In this document: piece by piece, positions 20,601 to 26,732 of the stretch
How positions within the stretch are numbered: the stretch's first letter is position 1
How the letters are laid out: each line of letters begins with the position of its first letter
NCBI GenBank assembly: GCA_016926755.1
Contig: JAFGNZ010000263.1
Coordinates: 1-43,653, forward strand
Direction: 5' to 3'
Source of the DNA: Myxococcaceae bacterium
GTDB lineage: Bacteria > Myxococcota > Myxococcia > Myxococcales > Myxococcaceae
DNA: 43,653 nt
Notes under the pieces: model-generated
What the model saw: only the letters and a program-made list of their open reading frames with translations
Told to the model about the DNA's origin: nothing
The model's database searches: none
Made by a program: the position numbers and the translations under genes

Positions 20601-22478
20601 CAGGACGGTCTCGCCCTCCGTCACCTGCGTGGCGGAGAGCTGGACGTCCGTAGGGGCCAGGCTCAGGTTGGGCGTGAGGACCAGGCGCAGCGCGCGCAGG
20701 GCCAGCGCCGTGTCCACCAGCGAGCCCTCCCAGCTCCCATCCTGCCGCTGCAGCCCGAGCAGGGCCTGCTTCGCGGAGAAGGCCTCCTCGGCCGTGAGCT
20801 GCCCCCACGTGGCGAGCGACGTGAGCGCCCAACCGGTCGAGGCGACACGAGAGCCTTCCTCCAGGAAGAGGCCATTCGCCTGACGGTGGTCGCGGAGGAA
20901 CTCGAAGGCCTGGGTCGCCGCGGCGCTGATGGCCGGCGTCCGGGGAACCCGGGCCAGGTACTCCAGGACCAGGGCCGTGGGCTCGAACCGGCTGGGGCCT
21001 CCCGGCAGCGCCGGCCAGCCGCCATCCAGGTTCTGGCGCTCGAGCAGGAAGCGCGTCACCGCGGGAGTCGAGTCGGGCGCGGCGGGCGGCTGCGTCAGCG
21101 CGAGCCCGAGCAGCGCCGTGTCGAGCAGGGTGGAGCGGTAGCCGGGAGACAGCCCCACGCTCCCGGACGGCTGGAGCCACGCGCGCAGGCGCGCCAGGGC
21201 CGCCGCGTTCCCACCCTGGGTGGCGAGCGAGAGCCGCGCCAGGCCGTCCACGTCGATGGGCTCGCGAAGCTCCAGCCATCCATCGGCGCGCTGGAGCGCG
21301 GCGGGCACTCCCGCGCTGGAGAGGAACAGGCGCAGCACCTCGACGGCCTGCTGCGTGTCACGCATCGCGGACTCCGGTCGGCTACCCCAGTCTCCAGCGA
21401 GCGTCTGCTGGGCCAGCAGGTACGAGAGTCCGAGCTCCACGCCGGGGTTCTGCGCGACGGGGCCCGGCGGCTGCTCCACGAGATCCGTCTCGAAGATGCC
21501 CCGCCCCCGCGTGAGGAAGAAGAAGTGGTTCTCGAAGGCGTGGCGGAGCGACTCGGCGTAGGCGAGCTGGGCGGTCGTCGCGGACTGCCCAGCGGGCGTG
21601 AGGACGATGAAGGCCGCCCGGAAGTGCTTCTGCGCGCTGCCGCTGTCCGGAAGCCGGGGCCCCTCCGCGCGGAGGATGTCGTCAATGCCCAGCAGCCGGG
21701 AGGTGGCGGAGATCCGGGTCCCCTCCGGTGGAGGGAGGTCCGCCGGAGAAGCGGAGGGCTCCTCGGGGGCCGGAGAGAGCAGGGACAGCGGGCCCACCTC
21801 CCCAGGGTTCAGGAAGCCCATGAGGTACAGGTCCAGCGCCGAGTAGCGGCCCATCCTGCCGACGGACTCGAAGCTCCCGGGCTCCCGGGTCTCCCAGTCC
21901 GAGCCGTAGAGCACCGAGGCCTCCGAGTCGAGGTAGTAGCTCCAGTGGGCCGAGTCCCTGCCCAGCAGGGCCTCGCTGCGTGGAGCGGACGGCGTCTCCT
22001 TGAAGCCCACCCGACCCGACCACTGGTGGGCCACCTCGTGGGCCAGCACGACGGCGCCCCACTCGGTGGACGCGGGCACTCCCTGCATCAGGGCCCGCAT
22101 GTCGATGTAGCCCTTGAGGCGCGCCAGGCTGCCGAAGCCAGGGCCGTTGTCGAAGAGGGACTGGCCGATGCCGCTGACCTGGTTGCGCACCCCGACATGG
22201 AGGCCATCCGCGTCCTTGCCCAGGACCGCGTTGAACGTCGGCAGCACCACCAGGAAGTCGTAGTTGTCGCCGTGCGTCGTATAGAACTTCTTCGCCACCT
22301 CCTCCCGGGCCCGGATCCAGGCGTCGGAGCCCTCCGTGACGCTGTAGTTGGGACCCGAATGTCCCAGGACCACGACGTCCCCACTGGCTCGGCTCACTCT
22401 GGGGAGCATGACGGTGATGAGGGCCCACGCGAGCATCACGGGGCGGATCCACTTCCATCCTTCTTGGCGGCTTGGCAT
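5658..22478 (-). CDS. Giant secreted multidomain protein, about 5606 residues, with HEXXH peptidase-like head
   Basis: The uninterrupted frame codes for roughly 0.6 MDa. I chose the ATG at 22478 because a signal peptide follows directly (basic start, hydrophobic MLAWALITVMLP, then RASGD). A Met at 22523 would put 15 extra residues before it. Approximate order by position: peptidase-like domain with HEVAH at residues 147-151 and a later LDLYLMGF motif (22400-21480); alpha/alpha-barrel repeats with Q-x-x-G-x-W (21460-20680); CARDB repeats (20660-19000); FlgD-Ig-like modules with SPNGDG (18965, 17230) or variants (14880, 14280); TolB-like propeller (18640-17580); Ig-like repeats; FnIII-like modules from 13130; discoidin-like module (11810-11440); second propeller (10290-9420); more CARDB; three near-identical Ig repeats (7655-6960); C-terminal region (6960-5658). 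It is probably an extracellular or surface protease or adhesin. The role is unknown. Confidence 0.9.
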   Translation of the reverse strand: MPSRQEGWKWIRPVMLAWALITVMLPRVSRASGDVVVLGHSGPNYSVTEGSDAWIRAREEVAKKFYTTHGDNYDFLVVLPTFNAVLGKDADGLHVGVRNQVSGIGQSLFDNGPGFGSLARLKGYIDMRALMQGVPASTEWGAVVLAHEVAHQWSGRVGFKETPSAPRSEALLGRDSAHWSYYLDSEASVLYGSDWETREPGSFESVGRMGRYSALDLYLMGFLNPGEVGPLSLLSPAPEEPSASPADLPPPEGTRISATSRLLGIDDILRAEGPRLPDSGSAQKHFRAAFIVLTPAGQSATTAQLAYAESLRHAFENHFFFLTRGRGIFETDLVEQPPGPVAQNPGVELGLSYLLAQQTLAGDWGSRPESAMRDTQQAVEVLRLFLSSAGVPAALQRADGWLELREPIDVDGLARLSLATQGGNAAALARLRAWLQPSGSVGLSPGYRSTLLDTALLGLALTQPPAAPDSTPAVTRFLLERQNLDGGWPALPGGPSRFEPTALVLEYLARVPRTPAISAAATQAFEFLRDHRQANGLFLEEGSRVASTGWALTSLATWGQLTAEEAFSAKQALLGLQRQDGSWEGSLVDTALALRALRLVLTPNLSLAPTDVQLSATQVTEGETVLATVRVLNTGYAEARNVLVQAFDSLGRPLGTGVQVALIEAGDSAQLLLSLDTLQSGGSSQVFVVADPEGTLDEGKESDNRAAVPLFVSEAPTPPDLIAHAGGVTVTPAAVDRLPAQVVINARVGNLGKTDAPPVEVVARMGTQVLATSQLTLGAQSSQLVSWTVQVASVQASGVITVEVDPAQVVQEPVETNNAGTVKLGLSPGVDLRVTGLTAPATVNQGQDIVFQYALTNGGTTEAQSTGSLEILSGGATVATLPLASQLLAAGGQATGQLLWRANVAGALQAALRVQHPGDLDPSNDTGSTLFEVLPSSLPNLMIVSGSLSITPEPPLETQAATVTVTVRNSGQSEAQGFTVDLYLGAPAEGGTRFHQEQIAALAAGASHSITGTLTLPQDAPERIYVVLDGAQAVSEFDEEDNQSFLVISPVPIADLVVSAADIRPTPAFPREDTSVPVTVSVLNAGGQGAEGVQVELLRVGAGGSEEPIGQATLPAIAPGQRGEALITWNTTGLRGPQRLIAVINRGQTVPEQRADNNRAERQVSVQDAALALSEPYFSPNGDGVRDATEISYRLAAEAPVEAFIEDEQGRRVRVLSAPAASASSLQWDGRSSEGRIVPDGLYRIHVRTLAPATEAMLGTLTAVVDTNRTPLDSSEFSSLEVENLEGTATPMFDSPAAAMPDESGVVFYGQEHGTGQCGLFHQPLGGARARRLTPDDWPCDTYPLLSGPAVSPDARWIAFHGIGICEPSNSTCSTLEILSVADRSILRIAEDDDSQGQLLSTQFPLVFSRDGARVYFVNYELSSSEFTLEEIRVDGTQRRTLARSEHPLIEASLSPGGDRLAVVDQRGALFVIELPQGNRQEFLPPTTITGLWQADSLYVEYRMDLRHGWTASGEALAYSNPGLFGLLPESDGWGPLAPQLSLKDGTTGEVRQLFAGTLQSLDFTEEWAAVAPHPTSGGIAFRHSPLLSTSPQIWTVSAAGAARMLLPYDVRALRWSYGGSFLFGFKDDWASAPLSAITTRDNLFVRLTATRTPGAASMSFQGTVADLNLEEWQLGVRAYGASGPFVAVATSTTPVLNGRLTEWIPPGPGMYEAQLLARDRAGNVRTRTVAFGYSLSPAVANVSRAPEFFSPNGDGVLDTVELRYTITRATIGELQILDASNQVVRQQALPHEVAGDFTLSWDGRDAQGQPVPDGEYTLSLDGTRLSVVVDSTPPLAELSLSEIGDSGLPAPYRLTDLYLKPVAARDSRQDELQLQRIVTAATLWDVQDTNLTEWALEVSSPEAPTVHRPLMTGSTPFVGERAIAIDTLRGSLRLRARDRAGNQTLTPLLQLDDRLFVTLGGLPPMPDFFLGYWPLPGHTMPRIPGAPLEETNGAGTAVFSFPRQALEDGQYAFGLNTSSGSRLVSFSIAYSVGDEWRVDTQNVRVVGENMVIWDARGAGRISELEIRALDENQKLLRAPVILKEAIGPNQPSATRFACVKTRPGEAVVLTAYVGDSNSRIEDFNPAARWSFTAKDSGQVTYFPAVPTLTHKGLYISVRQTISTSALSECEYDVELLDPGLFDRVTRGEVNLCKAQVTLGEDGLSLSESFRQGIDSAEVFVTHLGHDVVVARFGPFEGISPVHPLDWSLFPNRTGHTLRARATLTNGTHFVTEPNLEEDDPMLPDPGCNDEDSLTTPPSTLELSSPLRDADAPLCGIHAPIHTASLIGQGSGRQLQALSVEIVSAQGEVISQPEVSGVVPGATGVNATVRINAQALPEGAHWLRATATWSTGEKTSAKAQPLFIDRTPASTVVTRPAATGRLCPEYRRNSAGVIERYLVVEGSVADRHLESYELLLVTSGGVPQRVFREAFKPSSPSSVQGVLGTIDITHWGDDFELLLSARDVSGSSWCAAPVVVEVATPPSVTALSVSPELFSPNVDGRLDTTTLQLTVDQDVSVTITAEAAGGQVYTIFQGPLLEGNQQVPWDGLAGGTRLADGTYRLRVRATGACGMTGEASTLVRLDTTNPVARIDFPAEGQVLGASFTVTGQATDENLLRYELSLGEGASPGQFSPIASAPTAASGVLGAVSLANLPTGEYTLRLIVEDQAGNSQQTLRRFQNQPGALLQATAVVPTLVSPDGDGVLDTTVLSVTLATPATVSVTLLDGAGQPMRVLVEPTALPADLSQLPLAGAALEGLPDGVYTLRVSADSGSTVEAALASLEIDLSAPHVVLSSPVAGSVYGANLTVEGLIDDTRLESWTLTHVAPGENNAGQVIASGSSAASGVLAVRSGLAEGTHQLVLKAHDRAGHASEQSVSFTVDATPPLVSFLSPTSGAILSGGAGPLAIRGQAEDAHLRSVRLEATTVSGTQTLFTGTSLPPEGLIHSWAVDYEADGPAELHLVAEDAAGNTADSLISLVLDSTPPVAALVEPRGGVHGKELAFRGSATDAHLSTWELELGRGEAGSADGLQRIASSSQPVSSGVLTTLASVGDGAYVSRLRVRDSAGNESVDEAAFTVDSIAPLPAPALSAAVERPNTVALTWEASPSGDVTTYEVFRATASGSAVLIATLGGEARSYLDTGLPDGRFRYFILARDAAGNTSNPSPEAQVEIDATPPIALWLAPAPGERVRGLLELQGTAYSQSDFREYRVSLGAGSSPASFTLLERAPLPVSNGLLGELDVLPLPQGSIQTLRLEAEDLIGNVSEARVTFTVDNLPPEAPVLDSATVSGAKVTLTWQANPEEDVLGFVPFRNGAPLGSPGEASPRDLRPYALPSTSRSYVDMLVPDGSHSYHLVAIDRAGNISVPSNSRQATVETRPPTARLTEPAALERLRHDAWLVAHGEDQDIASIQFEARGVPDGSFATIGAPATQIPFTSRLPLSPFSGRVIELRAIARDSSNKVDPSPASIHVLKEAIPSQPSLTALVDGDQVQFSWTDTNPAGLLAGFELSTAGAPVTQAPERWPGTASATSTLSGSPAAAYDADPYVTGWVPWSPLPQAWTLALAEPVLLRELALHTGAESQLRLEARVAGFWVTLAADAEIKTSLSRTHSLGQALEVDAIRVTFLSVRNGSPSLKDVQLDALPLEHGTSALVSSLPAGRHTYRLRAMGFGGTPSEPSEVSVLIYAPRLEATVASTPESSVTLQGGEVPPSAQVELFNGTGVIATTMADAQGRFEFTAPLVPGANDFQVRATDGAGNRSLPSETVTVMSAPAPSAVLTLALGGVEQSDVSLGLSVEGALEDVAGYVLVREGSEGTLELPPSPAAARSFVDRGVRNGTYTYRAHAFNESGFRGPASNGVTVTVEIAPPAAPVEVAVEPLPSGGALAVSWAPGDARSVAYRVERALGAEGTFEVLAGFERVSTTRIVDLPLSDNTWYRYRILALDDLGNLSSPSLIATGVPVDLTPPAPPRLMRPTVAGRPVTVSSPTVTLSGLTEPGTRVTLLRNGLSHAEAPAGALGVEALPLELGLTPAGSGWPSADGQRVAYVVQDSASGTQALAVESRLGELLGTFNLPSPSLIQEVTFSPDARRVAIQVLSLSTFRPELFIADLDTGEVRRPATTSQGPEVSATWSSDSRELAYQLTRSGVPAAVVVVDLETGSEEWLTGEAGAQLMAPRYSPDGSSLFAISDKGGTRQLVRMDPVSGGSTSLFEAASIEPGYAVSPDSGRIALVANRDGQTDLYTVSVSSGASVRLTHGAEAESMPAFSPDGQRLAFKRGNFLVIHEDGREQRFDGLSSLRLSWSQPGELLASMPRGLARLEWGARFEFTGVRLEPGDTSFSATATDAAQRTSLPAAPIQLTLDSAHLPDLAAEVQLRPEAPRMGHPFDAFVTVRNQGGGAAPATTLSVAVLSPDGQSITPSPISLPALPSGGVTTAVVPLSHPSLQGPQLLEIIVDPEQRVEDPARDNNRVRYPFSLAPDDQPVVAVSVSPQTVNVEGESLATITVANPGGPRTVDVEVQLVTPQGESVFQVGESEHLAPLGAGKSITFTRRVAVGRTLAGPYQVKAVVREGTEVLSEMGAPLTIQADRTTHLRLATSRASYVPGETIALTATVRNDSTNSLLEGASYALTVTGPQSVPVLAATTALPLMAQGASHSAHTELSSLALPPGQYTAQGVISLGSWQLATASAHFSVEGRPLLTGAISVLGQGTPPVVKSGQTLTVDFAAGNQGTSAEPSAALRVAIIDADTEQAVASHALPAQPIEVGGSISGQHDFSTAGLPLKSYAAYLLAERPDGTSQVLASARFRLADGQGPTLLPINFADGMVLSGPEYPKVRVIDAESGVASVFYQVVNNPSEIAMGFTSGTAFDGTWLSPLSLWENPTTLVLTATDHEGNTSQLSVTLFFDSAPPVVTITGVTNGALLKDAAVPVVAVQDDHLASVHISLDGVPFLSGTAVTTDGQHELVVRATDLAGRETVESLQFTVDMTAPWVSIHGVTEGGVFRQDVMPVVTVRDRDLLESSITLDDQPFVPGTVVTAEGAHTLRAWAADRAGNQTERLLTFTVDQTPPAIDVSGVTHETQYPSAVTPIITLQDAHLATSDVRLNGLPFMSGTPVTQDGSYTLTVRAEDLAGWVTEKTLLFSLQAEQVEVAQVAAASFTRVLALVRAGTCTATAAEVQRVQSFLEAELGGPERLLTLMTEEAAFLEALRSGVANVVVIFSLGSTGSECSEAIVPQETDPAGTEAMKIRKAWSRELTEQVFAGHSGLVVIRSRAEEMPLLREALGVDFLGTSPQGQVQLPSSPLAGPAYLSTPAGGVILQAQEPSVRPAAVYSENSGKLAGALYTPGQGRSVTFGVDLTNALPAAHAALALRQSVAHVMPAAPQPAPLGVAGVELRLTSRARDARLRVVETLPSAVAALWASSEGGIAPGGRGVIWEPSMEQGSTRELRMLVRLPEGAGSHAVSAAVTSLRGTAPLGLGPRSLELAQPLPTSELLTRVRAALEPLQAHDPNTVSEIEARLERVEARRIEQRGDIEATFEDLFVAIESTRHMGGDSTQVRKALGDLLRYWEARWYLL

Positions 22479-22942
22479 CTGTTCTCTCGTGCGGTCAGTC
22501 GAAGCGTCCGGCGCCCAATGCATCTGCCGGTCCGCTCGCTGGCCGAACGAGCCAGGCCCGTGGTTTCAAGGGCTTGCGGGTGATCAACGTGCCTGATCCG
22601 CCAGCCCGGCCCCCGGACCGTCCGCGGAACGGGACGGTGGAGTCCACGGAACGAGACGGGGGAGGGGCGAGCTCAGGCACCCCAGGCCTGTAGCACCCGA
22701 GAGCAGAGCAGCCCTCGGAGCAGGCGCCCGCCATGCAGCACCCGACCTGGGAGGGCGGCCAGAAGGAAGCTCGGCCTGTCAGCGCTCGGGAGACGATCCC
22801 CCAGGGTCTCTGAGTCGACCCTACACACCAGGTAGGACTGGATCCGAAAGGGCCGCCGCCGCAGAATGTGTCGAAGCCGCTGAAAGCTGGTAGTTTTCCC
22901 TCAGAAACCTCTTCCGTGCCCGCCCCTACGCCACGGCTCTCG
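22479..22942. other. Divergent promoter region between the giant gene and the STAND kinase
   Basis: About 460 bp separates the two divergent starts and must hold promoters in both directions. A GTG at 22868 could extend the kinase by 25 residues, which would shorten the gap. I see no confident -35/-10 or -24/-12 element. The inverted repeat at 22617-22638 is the only clear symmetric element. Confidence 0.45.
22617..22638. repeat. Inverted repeat in the divergent promoter region
   Basis: Perfect 7-bp arms, ACCGTCC and GGACGGT, separated by eight bases. It lies between the giant gene and the kinase gene, so it could be an operator or an mRNA leader hairpin. Its GC-richness makes a chance occurrence plausible. 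Confidence 0.3.
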
Positions 22943-25900
22943 ATGAGCGACGAAGACAAGACTTCAGTCCTCGACGAGCGTAGCCGGCCGACGAGCACCG
23001 GGGAGGAGCGGACGCGCACCCCCATCACGCTGCCCAGCCTCCAGACGGGGCCGGAGCGCCGCTCGCTGGAGCCCGGGACGCTGGTGCGGGGCCGCTACCG
23101 CATCGAGCGGGTGCTCGGCGAGGGGGGCATGGGGCGCATCTGGCTGGCGGAGGATCTCCAGGAGCTGCGCCCGGTGGCGCTCAAGGAGATGCAAGTCCCC
23201 GAGGGCCTGAGCCCGTCCAAGGTGGAGGAGCTGGTGCTGATGTTCCGGCACGAGTTCTTCGCCATGACGAAGCTCCAGCACCCGGGCACCCTCAAGGTCT
23301 TCGACTGCGGGATGACGGAGGCGGGCAACCGCTTCATCACCATGGAGGTGGTGGGCGGCAAGGACCTGAGCACCGTGGCGCGCGAGCAGCCCCTGGAGCC
23401 GCGCACCATCTACCGCATCCTCATCCAGATGGCGCAGGTGCTGGCCTTCATCCACGCGCGCCTCTACGTGCACTGCGACATCAAGGCCAGCAACGTGCGC
23501 ATCATGGATGACGGCGAAGTGAAGCTGATGGACTTCGGCGTGATGCACCAGCTGGGCACGCCGAGCCCCGGCAAGCTCAAGGGGACGCTGGAGTACATGG
23601 CCCCCGAGTGGCAGCGCGGCGCCAACATCGACGGGCGCGCGGATCTGTACTCGCTGGGCGTGATGGCCTATTTCCTCGCCACGCGCCGGCTGCCCTTCAA
23701 GCGGCAGAGCCCCGCGGCGCTGCTGGCCGATCACCTCACCCGGCCGCCGCCGAAGCCCTCGACGATCTGCCCGGTGGATCCCGCGCTGGAGCAGATCATC
23801 CTCCTGCTGCTGGCCAAGGATCCCCGGGATCGCTACCAGAACGCGGGCGAGCTGCTGGAGGCGCTCTGTCAGGCCAGCGGCGAGCCGCTGCCCGAGGAGC
23901 CGCTGTCCGCGCGCGCCAGCTACCTGCACGTGCCCGAGGTGGTAGGCCGCGAGCAGGAGCTGGAGCAGCTGATGAACATGCTGGCGGAGGCCGACTGGGG
24001 CCAGTCCCAGGCGGTGCTCATCGGCGCGCCGGCGGGCGTGGGCAAGTCCCGGCTGCTCCAGGAGTTCGAGCTGCAGGCCAAGCTGGCGGAGATCGCCTTC
24101 GGGATGGGCCAGTGCCGCGCGGAGGGGCTCGCGCCGCTGGCCCCGCTCTCGCAGGCCCTGCGCACCCTCGTCCCCCTGACGCCCCAGGAGCTGTCCGAGC
24201 ACGTGGGGCCGCTGCTCTGCCGGCTGGTGCCCTCGCTCGCCACCGGGCAGGCGCCCGCATTCAAGGATGCGGGCGCGGAGAAGATCGCCATCTTCGGCGC
24301 GCTCACCGAGTGGCTCCAGGATCTGGCGCGGCGCCACACCTTCGTCCTGTGCTTCGAGGATCTGCAGTGGGCGGACTCCGCCACGCTGGAGGTGCTCAAC
24401 GTCATCATCCGGGCGCTGCACCACACGCGCGGGATGGTGGTGGGCTCCTACCGCTCGGACGCGCTGAGCCGGCTGAGCCTCGCCTTCCAGACGGTGGACG
24501 AGGGCCTCTCCCACCGCATGGATCTGGCGCCGCTGTCGGCCGCGCACGTGGAGACGCTGGTGCAGCTGGCGCTGCCGGGCCTGCAGGTGCCCGCCGGCTT
24601 CGTCACGCGGCTGCACACCATCACCTGTGGCAACGCCTTCTTCGCCACCGAGTGCCTGCGCGCGCTGGTGGAGAAGGAGGCCCTGCGGCGCGTGGGCGGG
24701 CGGTGGATGGCGGATGGAGATCTCGCCACGCGCCCGCTGCCCGCGACGATCGAGGACGCGGTGCTGGAGCGGCTGGCCGCGGCGCCGTCGGATCGCGTGG
24801 CGCTGCTGCGGCGGCTGGCCCCCGCCGGGCGCAGCCTGGATCTGCGGATGGTGCGCGCGCTGGCGGGCATGATCGAGGTGGATCTGTTCCAGGCGCTGGA
24901 CGACATCGTCGCGCGGCAGTTCCTCCAGCTCATCGAAGGGCGCTACGTCTTCACCCACGACACCGTCCACCAGGCCATCTACGACAGCACCGCCGAGCTG
25001 ATGCGCAAGGCCTACCACGGGCGCGTGGCCGAGGTGCTCCAGTCGCTCAGGCAGGACAACCTGAACGCCGATCGCATGGTGGGCTACCACTTCGCCCGCT
25101 CCACCCAGCCGCAGCGCGCCATCGAGCCGCTCATGCGCGCGGGGCAGGCCGCCATCGGGGCCCAGGCGCTGCTGGACGCCACGCTCTTCCTGAAGGAGGC
25201 CGCGGAGCTGCTGGAGCAGGAGCCCCGCACGCCCGAGCGCGTGGGGCAGATCATCCGCACCTGGGCCGCCCTCATCGAGGTGGGCTACACGAGCGATCCC
25301 CCCACCTCGCTGCTGTACGCGGAGAAGCTCTTCCAGCACTGGACGGACACGGTGGATCTGGAGGCGGGCCGCCGGGAGGCGCACGAGCAGCTCGACATGG
25401 CGCGCACCGCGCCGGAGGCGGAGCGGGCCGGGCTGCTGCGCCGCACGTTCCGCGAGGTCCTCCTGTCGGCGGACATGGCGCCGGTGGAGGTCTTCTGGAA
25501 GAAGGCGGAGCTGCAGATCCTCCAGGGCATCGCCATGGCCATCATGGGGCGCACCGAGGACTTCCAGGCGCTGCTGGAGCGCGTAGAGCGCGAGCACCCG
25601 GTGGACTCGCCCTACCGGGCCGGCGTGCTCATCGCGCGGGCGGCGCTGAGCTCTCACACGGGGCACTTCGCCGGGGTGATCAAGGCGCAGCGCGAGCAGG
25701 TGAGCCAGCTGCGCGCTTTCTGTGACGCGGTGGAGCGCACCTCTCCGCGCATGGCCTGGGCGCTGGGCATGGGGTGCTACTTCCTGAACCTGGTCCGCGC
25801 CTTGCGCGGCGAGCCGCTGGACGCCGAGGCCACGCGGGACGGGTTCGAGCTGGCCGAGACGTTCGGCTTCACCGACATCCGCATCTACCACCTGTTCACG

Positions 25901-26659
25901 CAGATCGTCCGCGCCTCCTTCACCGGCGACAGCGAGGCGCTGGTGCCCGCGCTCACCGAGAAGCAGGAGCTCATCCGCCGGCTGGGCAACCCGCGCCTGC
26001 CCGAGCGCAACCTGGCCATCTACACGCCGCCCTACTACCTGGAGCGCGGCGAGCTGGAGCAGGTGGAGGCCGTGCTCGCCCGCGGGCAGACGCTGGCCAA
26101 GGTGCTGCCGGGCGATCGGTGGCTGCAGCTCTACCTGGAGGTGTACACGGCGTGTCGGGACGTGCTCGCCGAGGACGTCTCCGCCGCGCGCGAGTCGCTG
26201 CCCCGCGCCCTGGCGCAGGCGCGCATGGGAGAGCTCCGGATGGAGACGCTGGTGCGCGTGTACCAGGCGCGCTTCGAGCGGGCCCAGGGCCGGCAGGCCG
26301 CCGCTCTCGAGGCCGCGGAGGCGGCGCTGGCGCGGGCCACGGATCCGGTGCTGGAGAACCCCTTCGACGAGATCCTCGCCCGGCGGGAGCTGGCGTCGCT
26401 GGTGCCGCCGGAGGAGGGCCTGGCCCACCTGAAGCGCGCGCTGGTGCTGGCGGAGGAGTCCCACAACGTGCTCCAGACGGGGCTGGTGAACCTGGCCCTG
26501 GCGGAGCTGTGGCTCGAGCGCGCCCCGCTGGAGGCCTCGCTGGCGCTGGATACGGCGGAGCGGCTCTTCCACGCCGCCCGCGCCCCGGGCCTGCTGTCCC
26601 GTGTCGCCCGCCTGCGCCGCGAGGTGATGCGACAGCTCGGCCTGCGGACGACGGCGTAG
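22943..26659 (+). CDS. Ser/Thr protein kinase fused to a STAND/AAA-type ATPase and helical repeats
   Basis: 1238 residues from the ATG at 22943 (MSDEDKTSV). An in-frame GTG at 22868 would add 25, and neither start has a good ribosome site. The kinase domain (about 50-310) has GEGGMG at 59-64, catalytic K81, HCDIKASN at 177-184 (D179), DFG at 197-199 and APE in the activation segment. The Cys in place of the HRD Arg makes it a non-RD kinase. After VPEVVGREQEL comes an ATPase with Walker A GAPAGVGKS (361-369) and Walker B VLCFEDLQWAD, then a long TPR-like helical C-terminus. There is no membrane segment or DNA-binding domain. Such kinase-ATPase fusions (PknK-like) act as large signalling switches. 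It is divergent from the giant gene. Its substrate is unknown. Confidence 0.92.
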   Translation: MSDEDKTSVLDERSRPTSTGEERTRTPITLPSLQTGPERRSLEPGTLVRGRYRIERVLGEGGMGRIWLAEDLQELRPVALKEMQVPEGLSPSKVEELVLMFRHEFFAMTKLQHPGTLKVFDCGMTEAGNRFITMEVVGGKDLSTVAREQPLEPRTIYRILIQMAQVLAFIHARLYVHCDIKASNVRIMDDGEVKLMDFGVMHQLGTPSPGKLKGTLEYMAPEWQRGANIDGRADLYSLGVMAYFLATRRLPFKRQSPAALLADHLTRPPPKPSTICPVDPALEQIILLLLAKDPRDRYQNAGELLEALCQASGEPLPEEPLSARASYLHVPEVVGREQELEQLMNMLAEADWGQSQAVLIGAPAGVGKSRLLQEFELQAKLAEIAFGMGQCRAEGLAPLAPLSQALRTLVPLTPQELSEHVGPLLCRLVPSLATGQAPAFKDAGAEKIAIFGALTEWLQDLARRHTFVLCFEDLQWADSATLEVLNVIIRALHHTRGMVVGSYRSDALSRLSLAFQTVDEGLSHRMDLAPLSAAHVETLVQLALPGLQVPAGFVTRLHTITCGNAFFATECLRALVEKEALRRVGGRWMADGDLATRPLPATIEDAVLERLAAAPSDRVALLRRLAPAGRSLDLRMVRALAGMIEVDLFQALDDIVARQFLQLIEGRYVFTHDTVHQAIYDSTAELMRKAYHGRVAEVLQSLRQDNLNADRMVGYHFARSTQPQRAIEPLMRAGQAAIGAQALLDATLFLKEAAELLEQEPRTPERVGQIIRTWAALIEVGYTSDPPTSLLYAEKLFQHWTDTVDLEAGRREAHEQLDMARTAPEAERAGLLRRTFREVLLSADMAPVEVFWKKAELQILQGIAMAIMGRTEDFQALLERVEREHPVDSPYRAGVLIARAALSSHTGHFAGVIKAQREQVSQLRAFCDAVERTSPRMAWALGMGCYFLNLVRALRGEPLDAEATRDGFELAETFGFTDIRIYHLFTQIVRASFTGDSEALVPALTEKQELIRRLGNPRLPERNLAIYTPPYYLERGELEQVEAVLARGQTLAKVLPGDRWLQLYLEVYTACRDVLAEDVSAARESLPRALAQARMGELRMETLVRVYQARFERAQGRQAAALEAAEAALARATDPVLENPFDEILARRELASLVPPEEGLAHLKRALVLAEESHNVLQTGLVNLALAELWLERAPLEASLALDTAERLFHAARAPGLLSRVARLRREVMRQLGLRTTA

Positions 26660-26732
26660 TGTGTGTGCCATGGACGGAGGCGCGCCCCCGCCGCTACGGT
26701 GAGGCCATGGCCTCGACTCGCGGAGCCCGCCC

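Noticed and set aside
19494-22583. A 1029-codon open frame on the plus strand opposite the giant gene
   Set aside because: Arg/Gly/Pro/Leu-rich, no domain, no ribosome site. The minus strand carries clear domains and the signal peptide, so this is a GC-rich shadow. The same applies to plus-strand frames at 5613-8120, 8310-9368, 10347-11780 and 11961-14501.
22617-22638. A firm operator call for the inverted repeat between the giant gene and the kinase
   Set aside because: The arms are only 7 bp in GC-rich DNA with no linked promoter element, so it is kept only as a low-confidence repeat.
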